From assembly GCA_027559495.1 (NCBI GenBank), contig JAMXSV010000002.1:248001-312000 (forward strand): DNA of 64,000 nucleotides, in the 5' to 3' direction. The DNA comes from Aurifilum marmelostoma (lineage: Eukaryota; Ascomycota; Sordariomycetes; Diaporthales; Cryphonectriaceae). A program made the translations under genes and the position numbers. Below the pieces are notes generated by a model. It made no database searches. It was not told where the DNA came from and saw nothing but the letters and a program-made list of their open reading frames with translations. Shown here one piece after another: positions 1 to 10,942 of the stretch. Each line of letters begins with the position of its first letter. The stretch's first letter is position 1.

Positions 1-642
1 AATTAAGAGCCTAAGAGACCACCCCCGCGGCGCCAGGTCTTCCCGTCGGCCCCTCTCTGAGTTGTCGTTGACGTGAGATACAACGGTACGTTCCATCGCT
101 AGACCCCTCATCGCTTCGTTGTCCACCCCCCCTCCCCCTTCAGATCTGGACAGCTTTTGGAGTCATCGCCTGTGCCAATACACCACCCACCTTCCCGCAA
201 AACCCCTCACCACCCACGCACCCAAACGCTCGGGTCTAGTGCCTAGATAGAGCCCTTCTCAGGGGTGAATGGTCTGGCATGTGCGGCGTGTCGGCCCTTG
301 GCGGTTCTTTGCTCCCGTATCCAATATGCTTCTACCCCTCTTGTCCCTCCCTCCCTCTCCGCACCAGCATCAGCTGCACCCTAGTCTGGGCAAGAGGCCA
401 TCAAGACCTATGCTTCAAAGTCTGGATGGTGACCTCCAGCCCCGGGGTCCTCAGCGCGTGCAACAAGTGCGTTCATCACAGTCCTTGACATTACACAGCG
501 TGCGCACCCGCTCTAGCCTCGTGTTTCTCTGCCCTCTGTACTAGGATTCTGCCCTACACTAGGCGTCTGGCCTGTGGCTCCAGGTGGGACGCAATTGCGG
601 CCGCCCAGGTGAAGCAGGCTGACGGACATTGGGCATGGAGGC

Positions 643-675
643 TGTGTGTGTGTGTGTGTGTGCGCGCGCGCGCGC
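643..675. repeat. (TG)10 followed by (CG)6 microsatellite
   Basis: Ten TG units at 643-662 run directly into alternating CG to 675. An alternating purine-pyrimidine tract of this kind can adopt left-handed DNA. It lies in non-coding sequence and is likely to vary in length between strains. Confidence 0.9.
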
Positions 676-1450
676 AAAAGCACTACATGCATGCATACAT
701 GCAATCCTCCAAAGAACAGCAGCGCGATACTGCACCCATGCACTATCCCACCCCCCCCCCACCCCCTCAGGAGAAGAAAAAAACCTCTTGGCCACCAATT
801 TTTACTTTTCTTTTTCAAGATCTACGGACTTGCTTTGTCGCCTCATCTATGTTAGGGCTTGCGACCTACCGACCAGAACAGTGTCGGATCGCGGGTTAAG
901 CTGGCTGACATGGTGGGCCTGGCTCGTGCATAGGCAGTCATGCATGCCAGCGCATCAAGTGGGAGCCCAAGGCGCGAAGATGCACCCCTACCACTTACCT
1001 CATCCTTCTTTGGCCCCTCGTCCATCCTCCGAGATCCCGGCCTATATATCTGAAGCCCATTTTGATGATGCAGAGGCACTAACGATTACAAGTGGTTGGA
1101 TAGATCACACGAGTCAATCATCAAGCGTACCATCGGACCTCGGGCCCAGGTTTTTGAGAAAGAGGATCTTTGTTATTCTTATTACTTTTTGGTTGTCGTG
1201 AGCTGTTCCCGCAGAGAGCTCCGTCGCAACGGCCCGCAAGCAAACCCATCGTGACAAGCTCAGTCCAGTCATCTGTGGGGGTTTTGCCTGCAGCGGGTCC
1301 TCCTCTCTCTCCCCAGGCTGATATCGGCCCAAGTTCCATCCTCACGTGGTCTCGGTAATCAAGGTCCCAATCTCAGGGTATCCTTGAGCTCTTAGCCACT
1401 CACCCGTGTTCGCCCTGCGAGTACATCAACTTGCATGTGCCGTGGTGCAG

Positions 1451-1518
1451 CCAATTGCGCGAGTCCTGGCCGCGAGCTTGACAACTGCCAGCGCATCCAC
1501 GCATATCCAATAGATTGG
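1451..1518. promoter_or_regulatory. CCAAT-box cluster in the hap2 promoter
   Basis: CCAAT occurs at 1451-1455 and again at 1507-1511. The second copy is followed two bases later by the inverted form ATTGG at 1514-1518, so 1507-1518 is two perfect arms around AG. They lie 320-387 bp before the hap2 start codon. The HAP2/3/5 complex binds CCAAT, and autoregulation of hapB is known in Aspergillus nidulans. Autoregulation here is an inference from motif position. Confidence 0.5.
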
Positions 1519-1837
1519 GTACGCACACTACCCAACTTACGGGTAGTGCAGTGACGACAGACCCTTCGAGTCAGCCTAACGCGTTGTACCTGGGGCCCTT
1601 GTACGGCACGTATATCGCGAAGGCCCTCTTTTTATTAACCCGGCTCCCCTCCACACTGGATTCGCACAGACAACAGACGTCAGCGTCAAAGCTCGACTCG
1701 GACTACTACCAGCATACTAATCAACAGTGGTTTTTTGTCCCGGTATTTCTGTCGATATATTATTCGCGGAACCGATCTTCACAGATTGAGGCCCTGCGAT
1801 CCACAGCAGAGTTATTCAACCATATCCAGCTTGAAGC

Positions 1838-2744
1838 ATGATGGAGTACGCGCAATATCAGCATAACTCGCAGAATTCGCAACCTCACATCACGACGGCG
1901 TATCCCACCTCAGCTAGTACCAACACCATCACGTCCCCGCAGAGCGCACACATTCAACAATCACCAGTCCTTTCATCGCAGCAAGGTACAACCCCCACCC
2001 AGAACCACACCATGTACCAACAAGGATATGGTATGCCTCAGGGCATGTCCTACGCGGTCCCCGGCATCCAGGCTGCCGCTATGGCCGCAACGGCCGCTGC
2101 CTCAGGCTCGGGATATGCTTACCCGATGTCTTCGGAGACAAACATGCAGCAGACGTCCCCTCGGATGGGCGTCAAGGGGGACAAGCCGCGAGATCCGAGA
2201 TCCCCTCAGCAAATGAACAGCTTGCCCCAGAGGAGGATGAGCCAAGTCACCAGCCCTAGCATCTCAAATCCGCAGACCATCATGAACCACACCGCTGGCC
2301 GGAGTGCTGTCGCGCCTCCAGTCCCCCCCGGTGCAACAGCCCCCGTCTCCAGAGCTGCCACAGGGCGGACAGGAGGAGTCGCCCCTGTACGTCAACGCCA
2401 AGCAGTTCCACCGTATCCTCAAGAGGCGAGTGGCGAGGCAGAGGCTGGAAGAAGCCCTGCGGCTGACTAGCAAGGGCCGAAAACCGTACCTTCACGAGTC
2501 TCGTCATAACCACGCCATGCGCCGACCTCGAGGCCCTGGTGGTAGATTCCTGACTGCGGACGAGGTTGCTGAGATCGAGAGGAAGAAGAATGAGAGCGCT
2601 GAGGTCAATAATGAGAACGACGAGGACGGTGGCTCCGCGAAGTCGGGCACCAAGAGAAAGTCGGTGGCCAGCTCGGACACGTCCAACAAGAAGGTCAAGA
2701 CAGACACGGACAGCCTAGGGGATGAAGACGAGGATGAGGAATAA
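1838..2744 (+). CDS. hap2: CCAAT-binding complex subunit HAP2/HapB (NF-YA), broken by one extra C
   Basis: NF-YA-type subunit that joins HAP3/HAP5 to bind CCAAT boxes in nuclear promoters. The N-terminal half is a Gln/Ser/Pro-rich activation-type region (residues 1-175). The core then follows: a subunit-association helix containing YVNAKQFHRIL (about 180-205) and the DNA-binding helix RKPYLHESRHNHAMRRPRG (about 215-235). An acidic and basic tail carries NLS-like KRK and KKVK. The two halves sit in different frames: frame 2 from 1838 runs to a stop at 2470, while the core is read in frame 3. A seven-C run at 2323-2329 lies in the overlap; with six C the frames join and give about 301 residues. 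I saw no intron of the right length with good splice sites. A second in-frame ATG is at 1841. Family assignment is very secure; the exact N-terminal start is less so. Confidence 0.93.
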
Positions 2745-3722
2745 TGGAGATTTTCGACATGATCAACTCCCCCCCCCGGGGGCTCGGCCGAGCAAGACAC
2801 AAACCGTTGTCTCTCTCCCCTTTTTTGTCTTCACGATCACGAATGTCACGACCGCACGTACAGAAGAAAAAAAAACAAAGATTTCAAATACCCACGTTTT
2901 CTCCGCACCTACGGCATGGGATATCGGGGTGTCACCCAAAATCCCGGCGAGGGGTGTATGAAGGTGGTCCTGCTTGACGGACTCTCCTTCCGACCCGGAG
3001 GGGCAACACTTGCCATATGCACTCTTTTTCTCCAGGAACAAAATCATTTTTGAGGTCTGGCCACGTCTAGTCTCGCACCACTTGCCAAGCGCGGCCACGG
3101 CTCTCCACACAGGCTAGACGGCACTGCGAACGATGGATGGATATAAGTATGAATCACCGTGAGGGGTGAGGGGTGGGAACGGAAGGGGGATAGGACGGGA
3201 TGGTAGCGGGTTTGGGAAAGGAATAACGGCCTCTTCAGATGGAATCTTTCCTTTCTTTTCTCTGTCTCTCTTTCTATTGTCCTTTTGCCAAAGACTGCAT
3301 GGATGACATCATCACATCTAACGAACCCAGAAACAGGTTGTTGAAGGATACCCCCAAAGTTTGTTGTTGCCTTACATGATTTTGTTATTTCCTCTGCTAT
3401 ATTGTCCTGGACCTTTTGCAACTACTGCATCGTATTCTTTTCTTTATCCTTCTTTTTATTCTACTTCATGTGTCTACCTTTTGATGATGATGTGATGAGT
3501 TGATGGTGGATATTCTTTCTTCTGAAGATCTGGTCTGGTCACCGAGCGACGGAGAACGAGAGGGTACTTTCCTTCGGTAATGGTTTTTTTCTTTTTTTTT
3601 TCTTTTCTCTCTTGTTAATTTTTCCTGTTCAACTTGCGTCAGGCCCCTTTTTTTCTTGTTTCTCTTTCTTCCAACGAATGTGTCATGACGAAACGCAACT
3701 CCAATAAAAAGGTGCCCCCCTT

Positions 3723-3746
3723 AAAAAAAAAAAAAAAAAAAAAAAA
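3723..3746 (+). repeat. Poly(A) homopolymer, 24 bases
   Basis: Twenty-four consecutive A residues in non-coding DNA between hap2 and LSm2. No element-like open reading frame precedes it, so there is no support for a retroposon tail. Confidence 0.9.
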
Positions 3747-4642
3747 GGGAGGAAAATCAAAAAGCCAAAGAAGAAAAAACGTCACCAGACACGCACACAC
3801 CTGCGAAACGCGCACACGCAATACAGCAGATAAAACCTCACAGGCGCCCCGTACTCTTCAGAACAACAGGCGGCTAGTATCGATCTTTATGTTGCGAGAG
3901 TCGATAACAAAGACGCACAAAGGAAATATTGTTGATTCTAGGTACATTTACTTTTACCCTTTTTTTTTCTTCTTCGAACATAAGAGATTGTCTCAAGACG
4001 GGAATAGCATATTTCCATTCATTCATAATTTTTTGCTCTGAGATGTAATCATGTGTTGATGAAGTAGATGGTGATATGATTTTGTGAGCGGTGCTTTGTG
4101 TTTTTATTTTTGTTCCTGTAGGATGTATGCGATTTAATCACCAACTAAGCCTTCACAAAGAATCTTATGGCACCAACCATGATCACCCTTTGCACTCCCC
4201 TTCATGTGTCAGATCCGCCAGTGTCTGTGACAGTAGGAGTGGGCCGTACTTGTATCCCAATATAATCAACCAGTATGTGAGTGAGGGCCCTGGCCTAGAC
4301 ATCTTCAGCATGTCCATCCAGGCCCAAGGTACAGACAGGGATGACCCACCACTACTTTATCCAGCTTACCTAATCAAAGCCCCACCACCCGCTGAGACCT
4401 CTCAACACCTCTCGTGCCGTGCATCTCACATCTCAATCTGCAACCAATACAAACATCCAGACTCACTCAGCACGTCTTGTAAGGCAGCAAACCCTCTATC
4501 AGCTACAGCATATTCTCTTCTTGTGAACAGGATACTGCATCATAAGGGGCCCAAGACCTCCTTTTTCTTACACCATTCTCCTTTTGATTGCCTCACGCGG
4601 ACGAGCTTCGTCAGTCCCTGCCTCTTTTCTTTGTCGACGTCA

Positions 4643-4662
4643 CAGCAGCAGCAGCAGCAGCA
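4643..4662 (+). repeat. (CAG) trinucleotide repeat upstream of LSm2
   Basis: About seven CAG units end some 20 bp before the LSm2 start codon, so they probably lie in the 5' untranslated leader. No functional claim is made. Confidence 0.85.
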
Positions 4663-4683
4663 AAAGGGTCTGAGGTTGGCAGG

Positions 4684-5544
4684 ATGTTGTTCTTCAGGTG
4701 AGTCTGCAGCAGAGGTTTTGGATGGGGATGTCTTCTGCATGGCAGCTGCGCTGTGCTTTGGTGGTGGGGTGTGTGAGGGGAAAAGGGTCGAGGTGGGAGC
4801 AAGAGGGTCGAGGCGATGGGGGCAGGGGGGGTTCATTTTTGGGCTGTAGTCCCGTGGTGAGGGCAAGAATAGAAAGGCAATGCACTGGTGGTAGTGGGGT
4901 CGCGAGTGCGCCTGAGCCAAGGGAAGGGGGCCGGGATGTTATAGAAGGGGAGGAACGCGGAAGAGGAGTACACACGACGCCCTGGTCAGCCACGGCAACA
5001 GCACCTGGGAAAGAAGTCCCGCGTCCCCAGACAACCACCACCCGCCCTCCGTCTCCCGGTGCATTCTTTCCTCCTGTTCAAAGGTCTCACTGACACCCCC
5101 CTTCCCCCAGCTTCTTCAAGACCCTCATCGACCAGACGGTAACGGTCGAGCTCAAGAACGACATCAAGATCACGGGCACCCTCAAGTCCGTCGACCAGTA
5201 CCTCAACATCAAGCTCGAGGATATTGCCGTGCAGGAGGAGCTCAAGTACCCGCACCTGAGCGCCGTCAAGAACGTCTTCATCCGGGGTAGTGTCGTGCGG
5301 TACGTGCACCTGCCTAGTAGCGCCGTGGACGTTACGCTGCTCGAGGATGCCGCGCGGAGGGGTAAGTTTATTCTCGTGTTTCTTTATGGATAACTGGATG
5401 ATTTCTTCTTCTTGTGGGTCTGCAAGAGAAGAGCGAAGACGGAGGAGAATCAAGCCGCAGAGAATGTGATGTGTATCGAATTTGCTGACCGGGCTATCTG
5501 CAATCACCACAGAGGCTCAGAACCAAGCTTCGAAGGCGAAATGA
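4684..5544 (+). CDS. lsm2: U6 snRNA-associated Sm-like protein LSm2
   Basis: LSm2 is a subunit of the nuclear LSm2-8 ring that binds the U6 snRNA 3' end and of the cytoplasmic LSm1-7 decapping-activator ring. Three exons give a 98-residue protein: 4684-4697 (only 14 nt, MLFF plus part of Ser), 5111-5361 and 5513-5544. Introns are 413 nt (GTGAGT donor, CCCCAG acceptor) and 151 nt (GTAAGT). The Sm1 motif appears as FFKTLIDQTVTVELKNDI, and Sm2 contains the diagnostic VFIRGSVVRYV. The C-terminus is short and Ala/Lys-rich. The joined start MLFFSFFKTL closely matches yeast LSm2, which fixes the tiny first exon. Length equals the family norm. The gene is convergent with PSO2. Confidence 0.95.
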
Positions 5545-6143
5545 TCAGCCGGATGAGACAACAGGAAACCAAAGTCTTGGGGAGAGAACACGGGATCACA
5601 ATACTGAGAGGGGGAACTAAAAGACAAGGGACGGGTGGGCTGCCCGTTTGAGAGAATGTGTCTATGGCGATGTGAGGCTAGAGGGGCGTGAGATGGCCAC
5701 CTCGGTTGTTGACCTTGAAAACCATCAGAGGTGTTGGTGAAACAGATTACGACGGCGGCAGCGGCGGCGAGTGCAGGTGATAAGGGTATCGTTTTGCTAT
5801 CATTATCGGCCACTCACAACAGGAGGCAGCGGGGGATTTTGTGGCTTGAGAGACTTGTTGATGACGGTGGTGGTGGCCTTCTTTGCTGGCACGGTCCGAC
5901 GTAGGCGTTCTGAGGCTGCGGACAACAAGAGAAAGAATACCCGGAATAATGGAAACAACAACAAGGTAGCAAGAGAACACATGCAAGCTCATCTCTTGCA
6001 GAGGGGTTTCCTGTGAATCTGTGTTTGGCTCAGAACAGAACTTCCAGACAAGCCTTTGACTCTCAACACGCTTTCCAGTAGAGACCATGATGGGAAACGG
6101 GATGATCAGATCTGGCTATATCCAAACTCGAGCCATAGCGTCA
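5545..6143. other. Convergent 3' interval between LSm2 and PSO2
   Basis: About 600 bp between two stop codons on opposite strands. Only short, motif-free ORFs are present. It probably contains both 3' untranslated regions and their polyadenylation sites, which I cannot place. Confidence 0.6.
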
Positions 6144-9131
6144 CTACCAGTGCACCGCACCTCCTCGCCCGTCCTTGCCATCCCACATGGCAACCTCATT
6201 CTTCCCTTGAACATTTCCCTTACCCTTTCCGCCGTCCTCCTCCACCTTGGCCTCCCCGTCCTCACACAACACATCCTCCCCGCCGTCCCCTTGCTCTGTG
6301 ACAACCCTCAGCACCCCTCCCCTCCGCCGCTCGCTCAGCCACCGGTCCGTCCAGCCCTTCATCCTGCGCCGGCTGGGCTCGCTGCCCACGTTGACCGTCG
6401 GCACGATCTTCTCGATCCGCAGCGCCATGACGAACAGCATCAGCTCCCGGAAGCTGCTGTGCTCGCTGTACGGCACCCCGAAGCACATGGCCTCGCGCGA
6501 GCTCCCCTGCTGCGGCACCAGGTCGCGCGGGCCAAAGCGCGTGCGCCAGCCCGGGCCGTGGAGGATCTGCATGGTCGGCACGGAGCTGGGCGGCATGTTG
6601 GCCGTCACCTGCGCCGCGGACCCGGTCTTGCCGCCGTTGTTGGCCAGGGACGGCCGGTAGTTCCAGCCCGAGGGGCGGAACCCGATGACGCGGCCAAAGT
6701 GCGGGCGGTAGTGGTCCAGGTACTCGGCAAGCGTCTCGGCGCGGATCTCCATCAGCATCTGCATGTGGACCTGCGCCTCGTGCGGGTTGTTGGTCATCAG
6801 GCTCGTCAGCTCCGGGTCACCCAGCTGTGAGCAGATCCGGATCTTGGCCGGGCTGGCAAAGATCTTGGTCTTGAGGGCCAGGGCGATAGCCTTGCAGATC
6901 CGCTCCTTTCCGATGCTATAAGTGCCGCAGACCACGAGGAGGCGGTTGCGGTTGGCTCTGGCTTGTTGGCCCAGGACGCTAAGGGCGTTGGGTGTCGTAT
7001 CGCGGTCTTCAGGTTTGGGGGAGGCCGAATTTGAATCTTTGGTGTCGTCGGTGGCCGTTTCGGCGGCGACGAAGAAACGGCTCACAGTATCGTTATTTCC
7101 GATGCCTTTACCCTCGCGCCGACGTAAAACACTGTGCCATTCCGTCTCGTTCTCCTCCCTGAGGGTCGAGTCAAGCTCCAGGCAGAGCTGGGCGCACGCG
7201 CGGATCACGTCGGTCTGCGGTGGGAACGAGTACCGCGGGTTGAGATATGTCGTGTCGAGATAGCACACGTCGATCTTCTGCTGCTTGATCTTGCCCAGGG
7301 CGTCAACGGTCTCCGGCTTCAGCTGAGGATGCTCAATGTGGGCGGGACAAGCCCGAAAGTCACCGCAGTGCAGGATGCGCTGGACCCTCTTTTCTTCCTT
7401 GGAGTTGGCGTGGTGAGGGTTTGGATTCGAGATGGTCTTCTCAAAGAGAAACAAAGAGCTCCCGGGGCAATGGTTGGCAGGTATCATGGTCACAAAGACT
7501 CCGTCTGTCCCGGGCACGGGCACCTTCTTCTCGAACTCGAGCTCCACTACGTACTTGTCTGCCGTCTTGAGCTGTGACCTGACCAGACTCCCAGTCACCT
7601 TGCTGCAATATATCGGCCCGTGGGTCCAGTTCGCCGTCAGACCGATGTAGTGGTCGCTGTGGAAATGGCTGAGAAAGTAGGCTCGGCACCCCTCAACGGC
7701 ACCATACCGGAAGGCGTCCACACAAATGTGAAAGCCAGGCATGATCTTGTAGAACGGACAGGTTCTCTGGTAGGCGGGCTTGCCCCTCGAGGCGTTCTCG
7801 GCTGCCGCTGCTGTAGCCCATGCTGCATCCTCGGCATGACCCGACATAAGCTTGGAGAAGGCAGAGGCAGACCCAGTGGCAGCCCCTGGTCCTCCTCCGC
7901 CGCCGTCACCGCCACCACCGCCGCCGCCACCAATGGATATCGGGTTCGCCTGACCCGGGCGAGCGACGGCAGCGCGAGCGAAGCGCTTGCCCACCTCTGG
8001 CATTGAGACAAGACCATCGCCCTCCTCCTCTTCTTTGTGTCCGGTTTTTATCTTCGATCGCTGCTGCTGCGGTGGGGACTCTGGGGGCCTTTTGGCGGGC
8101 GGAACGAGAGGTGTCGGATTGCCATCCAGGCATGAGTTCACATGAACCGTAGCTTGATCGGGTGTGATGCCGACGAGGCTAGTACTACAAATCGGACAGC
8201 TCTCGGTCATACCGTCGTCCTCCATGAGGGTCTCGAAGCCGTCATCACAACTCTCAACACCGGCGGCTTCCGCCTCGAGCCGGGCCTGCGCCTTCATGAA
8301 ACGCATCTCCCGCAGCTCCTCTCCCTCGAACAGGTCGTCGTCAAGCCCGCCCTCGTCCAGATCATCGAACTCGCCGCCGTAGTCTCCATTTGTCGAGGTT
8401 TCGTGTTTCAACAGTGTCGGTGGGGTTTTCTCGAGGATGGTCGGGTCTGGGGGAGGCGCAGGTATGGTTAGATCTGGCCTCGGGGGCTCCTCATGCGCAG
8501 ACGTGGTGGTGGGTATGGTGGTGGTGGTTGGCCATACTTCCTGCTCGTCTCCTGCCGTGGGCGCACCGCGGCCTGGCGTAGTGGTTGGCGCTGACTCGTC
8601 GTTTTCTTCCTCAGAGTCCGAGTCGTCTAGGAATGGCCCTCTGTAGGGCTTTTTCTTTGGTGGCGAAGGTTTGGCTTGTGTTGTCTGTGTGGGCTGTGGC
8701 TTTGCCAGTGTTTCTGAGGATGCAGGCTCTTGGCTCTCTGAACCATCGCCAACGTCACTCAATTTCCTCCTCTTGCTGGGCACCTGTGCTTCGTTGTATC
8801 TCTCTTCGAGCGGCGCCGGGCCGTTACCTGCTCCATATATATCGTCGTCGTTGTCGTTGTCGTCGTCATCATCTTCTCCAAGAGGCTGATTTGCCACTGA
8901 CGAAACATCATCACCTCCGACAAACATGGACTCCTCGGGCCGGTCGACCTTGTGAAAGAAGCTAAGGATGCTCTTGTTCGTGATGCTGGCCCTCTTCTTG
9001 GGCGTCTTTGACAGGGCGGCAGGTCTGGGCGCGGGGCGCGTGGGCTTGGCTGTTCTGGCCGTCTTGGAGGGCGCCATCGTGATCGTCTGTCGGTGTTCTC
9101 TGACTGCGAGGGGCCGGTAGTCAATTGTCAA
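6144..9131 (-). CDS. pso2: DNA interstrand-crosslink repair nuclease PSO2/SNM1
   Basis: Intronless ORF of 995 residues in the metallo-beta-lactamase/beta-CASP nuclease family, which trims DNA around interstrand crosslinks in the nucleus. A PIP-box-like segment NKSILSFF lies at residues 52-59. A UBZ4-type zinc finger (CPIC...HVNSC) lies near 308-330 after a long acidic, disordered N-terminus. The MBL core begins near residue 470 with the metal motif HFHSDH (about 488-493), then NHCPGS, HCGDFRA and LDTTYLNP. The beta-CASP part includes GTYSIGKERI and YSEHSSFREL. The C-terminal tail is Gly/Glu/Lys-rich with no domain. Translation may instead start at MAPSKTARTAKP (9077), which looks like a natural N-terminus; both starts are in frame. 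Family assignment is secure. It is divergent from the esterase and convergent with LSm2. Confidence 0.94.
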   Translation of the reverse strand: MTIDYRPLAVREHRQTITMAPSKTARTAKPTRPAPRPAALSKTPKKRASITNKSILSFFHKVDRPEESMFVGGDDVSSVANQPLGEDDDDDNDNDDDIYGAGNGPAPLEERYNEAQVPSKRRKLSDVGDGSESQEPASSETLAKPQPTQTTQAKPSPPKKKPYRGPFLDDSDSEEENDESAPTTTPGRGAPTAGDEQEVWPTTTTIPTTTSAHEEPPRPDLTIPAPPPDPTILEKTPPTLLKHETSTNGDYGGEFDDLDEGGLDDDLFEGEELREMRFMKAQARLEAEAAGVESCDDGFETLMEDDGMTESCPICSTSLVGITPDQATVHVNSCLDGNPTPLVPPAKRPPESPPQQQRSKIKTGHKEEEEGDGLVSMPEVGKRFARAAVARPGQANPISIGGGGGGGGDGGGGGPGAATGSASAFSKLMSGHAEDAAWATAAAAENASRGKPAYQRTCPFYKIMPGFHICVDAFRYGAVEGCRAYFLSHFHSDHYIGLTANWTHGPIYCSKVTGSLVRSQLKTADKYVVELEFEKKVPVPGTDGVFVTMIPANHCPGSSLFLFEKTISNPNPHHANSKEEKRVQRILHCGDFRACPAHIEHPQLKPETVDALGKIKQQKIDVCYLDTTYLNPRYSFPPQTDVIRACAQLCLELDSTLREENETEWHSVLRRREGKGIGNNDTVSRFFVAAETATDDTKDSNSASPKPEDRDTTPNALSVLGQQARANRNRLLVVCGTYSIGKERICKAIALALKTKIFASPAKIRICSQLGDPELTSLMTNNPHEAQVHMQMLMEIRAETLAEYLDHYRPHFGRVIGFRPSGWNYRPSLANNGGKTGSAAQVTANMPPSSVPTMQILHGPGWRTRFGPRDLVPQQGSSREAMCFGVPYSEHSSFRELMLFVMALRIEKIVPTVNVGSEPSRRRMKGWTDRWLSERRRGGVLRVVTEQGDGGEDVLCEDGEAKVEEDGGKGKGNVQGKNEVAMWDGKDGRGGAVHW

Positions 9132-10942
9132 GAAGATAAGTAAAGAGAATGGAAGGGATATCCACTGGTCATTGTTCGAAGGAGCAGTCAGGCCAAGCAG
9201 GCGACACGCACGACTTGTTCCTCATGACAAAGAAGGGGGAAAAAGTTTCTGGACTGACACTGACAGGTGCCAAAGGCCGAAAAGTCGTGACGTCCGATGG
9301 GGCCCGACGCGGAACGCTTGGGCCACCTCTTTACGCGAAGTCACGGGGACGATAGGCTATTGTAAATGCTGTATTGTTACGGTATTAGGGGCGCTATCGA
9401 AGCCTACAGCACTAAGCAAGTAGTTGGGGATACCCTGGCAGTATGGTAGAATGCCTGACCGATGCCGACCCTCAAATCTCCCATAATTAATTACACGTTT
9501 ATTCAGCCATTCCGTTTTTATTTTATACAGACGGGAAGAAAAAGCAAAGAAACAGAGAGAGATGTGAGGCTAAAAGCAGGAGGTCGAGCCCAGAAGGATG
9601 GCAGAATGTTCACAGTATACAGTACTACAGTGAGCACAAACAGCCGCTATACCCCTAACCCTGGGATTTGTCTACAAGACCACTTACATCCATACCCTAG
9701 AGAGGCCTTCTTACACTCTTTCTTGTCTTTTAATCCCTTGGATGAATCTTGAGCGCCAGTCTGCTCTTCATACTTGAAAAAGAAACCCTATTTGTTTTAG
9801 TAGGACAATCAAGAATATTCCGAATTTTCTTGGAAGCAAATCACATACATAGCCATGTGATTAAGTGCATGTAATTTTGTGTATCACAACATACCAGGAG
9901 GAAAGTAAATAATTACACATTATCTCGGAAACTGTGCTTGATCTATAACAACATCCGTGTCGTGCAGGTACAGATGATCTGCAGCAGGGCATGTCTGCCA
10001 GTCCCGACCAGATCCCCAAGATATTCCGTTATGGTAGCTTCATACGACCATGTAACATGATGTCGACGGGGGAAATGAAGCAAAGATCAGCAGCTCTAAC
10101 CTCACCCTTGTGCCGAGACGATGTGGAGGAGGAGGAGAAGGAGGGGTTTCTGGCATGCATGATGCCTTCTCGGGGTGATTGAGAGCGAGACGGACTGTCT
10201 GATCCAGCCTCGTCGGGCAATATTGGACATGTTACATGGACACTTATTACATACAAGATCAGACATTATGACATCGGCAGATGATACCATCGTCATCGTC
10301 ATCGTCATCATCCTCATGATGGGGGGCTGACGGGGTAGAGAGTACTGTACTTTGCAAGCCAAACCATCCCAGGGAGACAAGTCACATGTGAGCCCGTCTT
10401 GACTCGACAGAAACATGAGCAAAGAAAGTACTCTGTGAGGCTATTCCCTACTCGAGGCGACTGGTTGTCAGAAAATAATAGTCTGTACACTAGGGGACCT
10501 TGTTCTGCTCGGTGCTCCCCTATCATCCAGCCCACATCAAGACTTTGGAAGGGATGTATTGGCCGGATTGTGGCATGGTGTGTATCCCTTTGGAGGAACA
10601 TGTTGGTAGTGACATGTTTTTCCTCTTCTCCCTTGCCAACAAAACCCAGTGTATCAAAAGAGAATCTAGCCATGTTTCTTAGTCATAGTATTCAAGGAAA
10701 GAAGAGAAAAAAAACCCTCCGGAGACAAGTGATCCTTTCCCAAAACGTCACAATTTTCAAAAGTTCACCATCACTTCTAAGAGGACTATATAACAAACCA
10801 CAGGCCCTGCAGTGTTTTAAGTATTTACGAACAGCTAGAGAAATACAAGAATAGCAACAGATACATTCTCACCTCTTTTTTATGAGATATTGCCCCCGTA
10901 CAGGTTTGACTGTAGATACCGAATGGTCCTCTCATCACAGAA
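9132..10942. other. Divergent interval between PSO2 and the esterase; no gene recognised
   Basis: This 1.8-kb region must contain both promoters. A markedly AT-rich patch runs from about 9770 to 9960, and GTAC-rich palindromic words occur near 9609-9630 and 10340-10352. ORFs up to about 150 codons (10399-10854) have no recognisable motif. Confidence 0.5.

Larger units (their letters stand above)
1..1837. other. Upstream region and promoter of hap2; no gene recognised
   Basis: Short overlapping ORFs on both strands (the longest about 190 codons at 629-1201) have low-complexity translations, no recognisable domain and no convincing exon structure. The tract holds a TG/CG dinucleotide repeat near 643 and CCAAT motifs near 1451-1518. 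The last few hundred bases before 1838 are probably the hap2 promoter and 5' leader. I cannot place a transcription start. Confidence 0.5.
2745..4683. other. hap2 3' region and LSm2 upstream region; no gene recognised
   Basis: After the hap2 stop the sequence is T-rich on the + strand with several pyrimidine tracts and a 24-base A run at 3723-3746. A 252-codon ORF at 4091-4849 overlaps the LSm2 first exon and has no recognisable motif, so I treat it as chance. A (CAG)7 tract at 4643-4662 lies just before the LSm2 start, probably in its 5' leader. Confidence 0.45.

Noticed and set aside
2323..2329. Programmed +1 ribosomal frameshift at hap2
   Set aside because: No slippery-stop arrangement or pseudoknot is evident, and the same run type breaks unrelated genes, which argues for a common technical or mutational cause.
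3723..3746. Retroposon poly(A) tail
   Set aside because: No reverse-transcriptase-like ORF, target-site duplication or repeated upstream copy is visible in the window.
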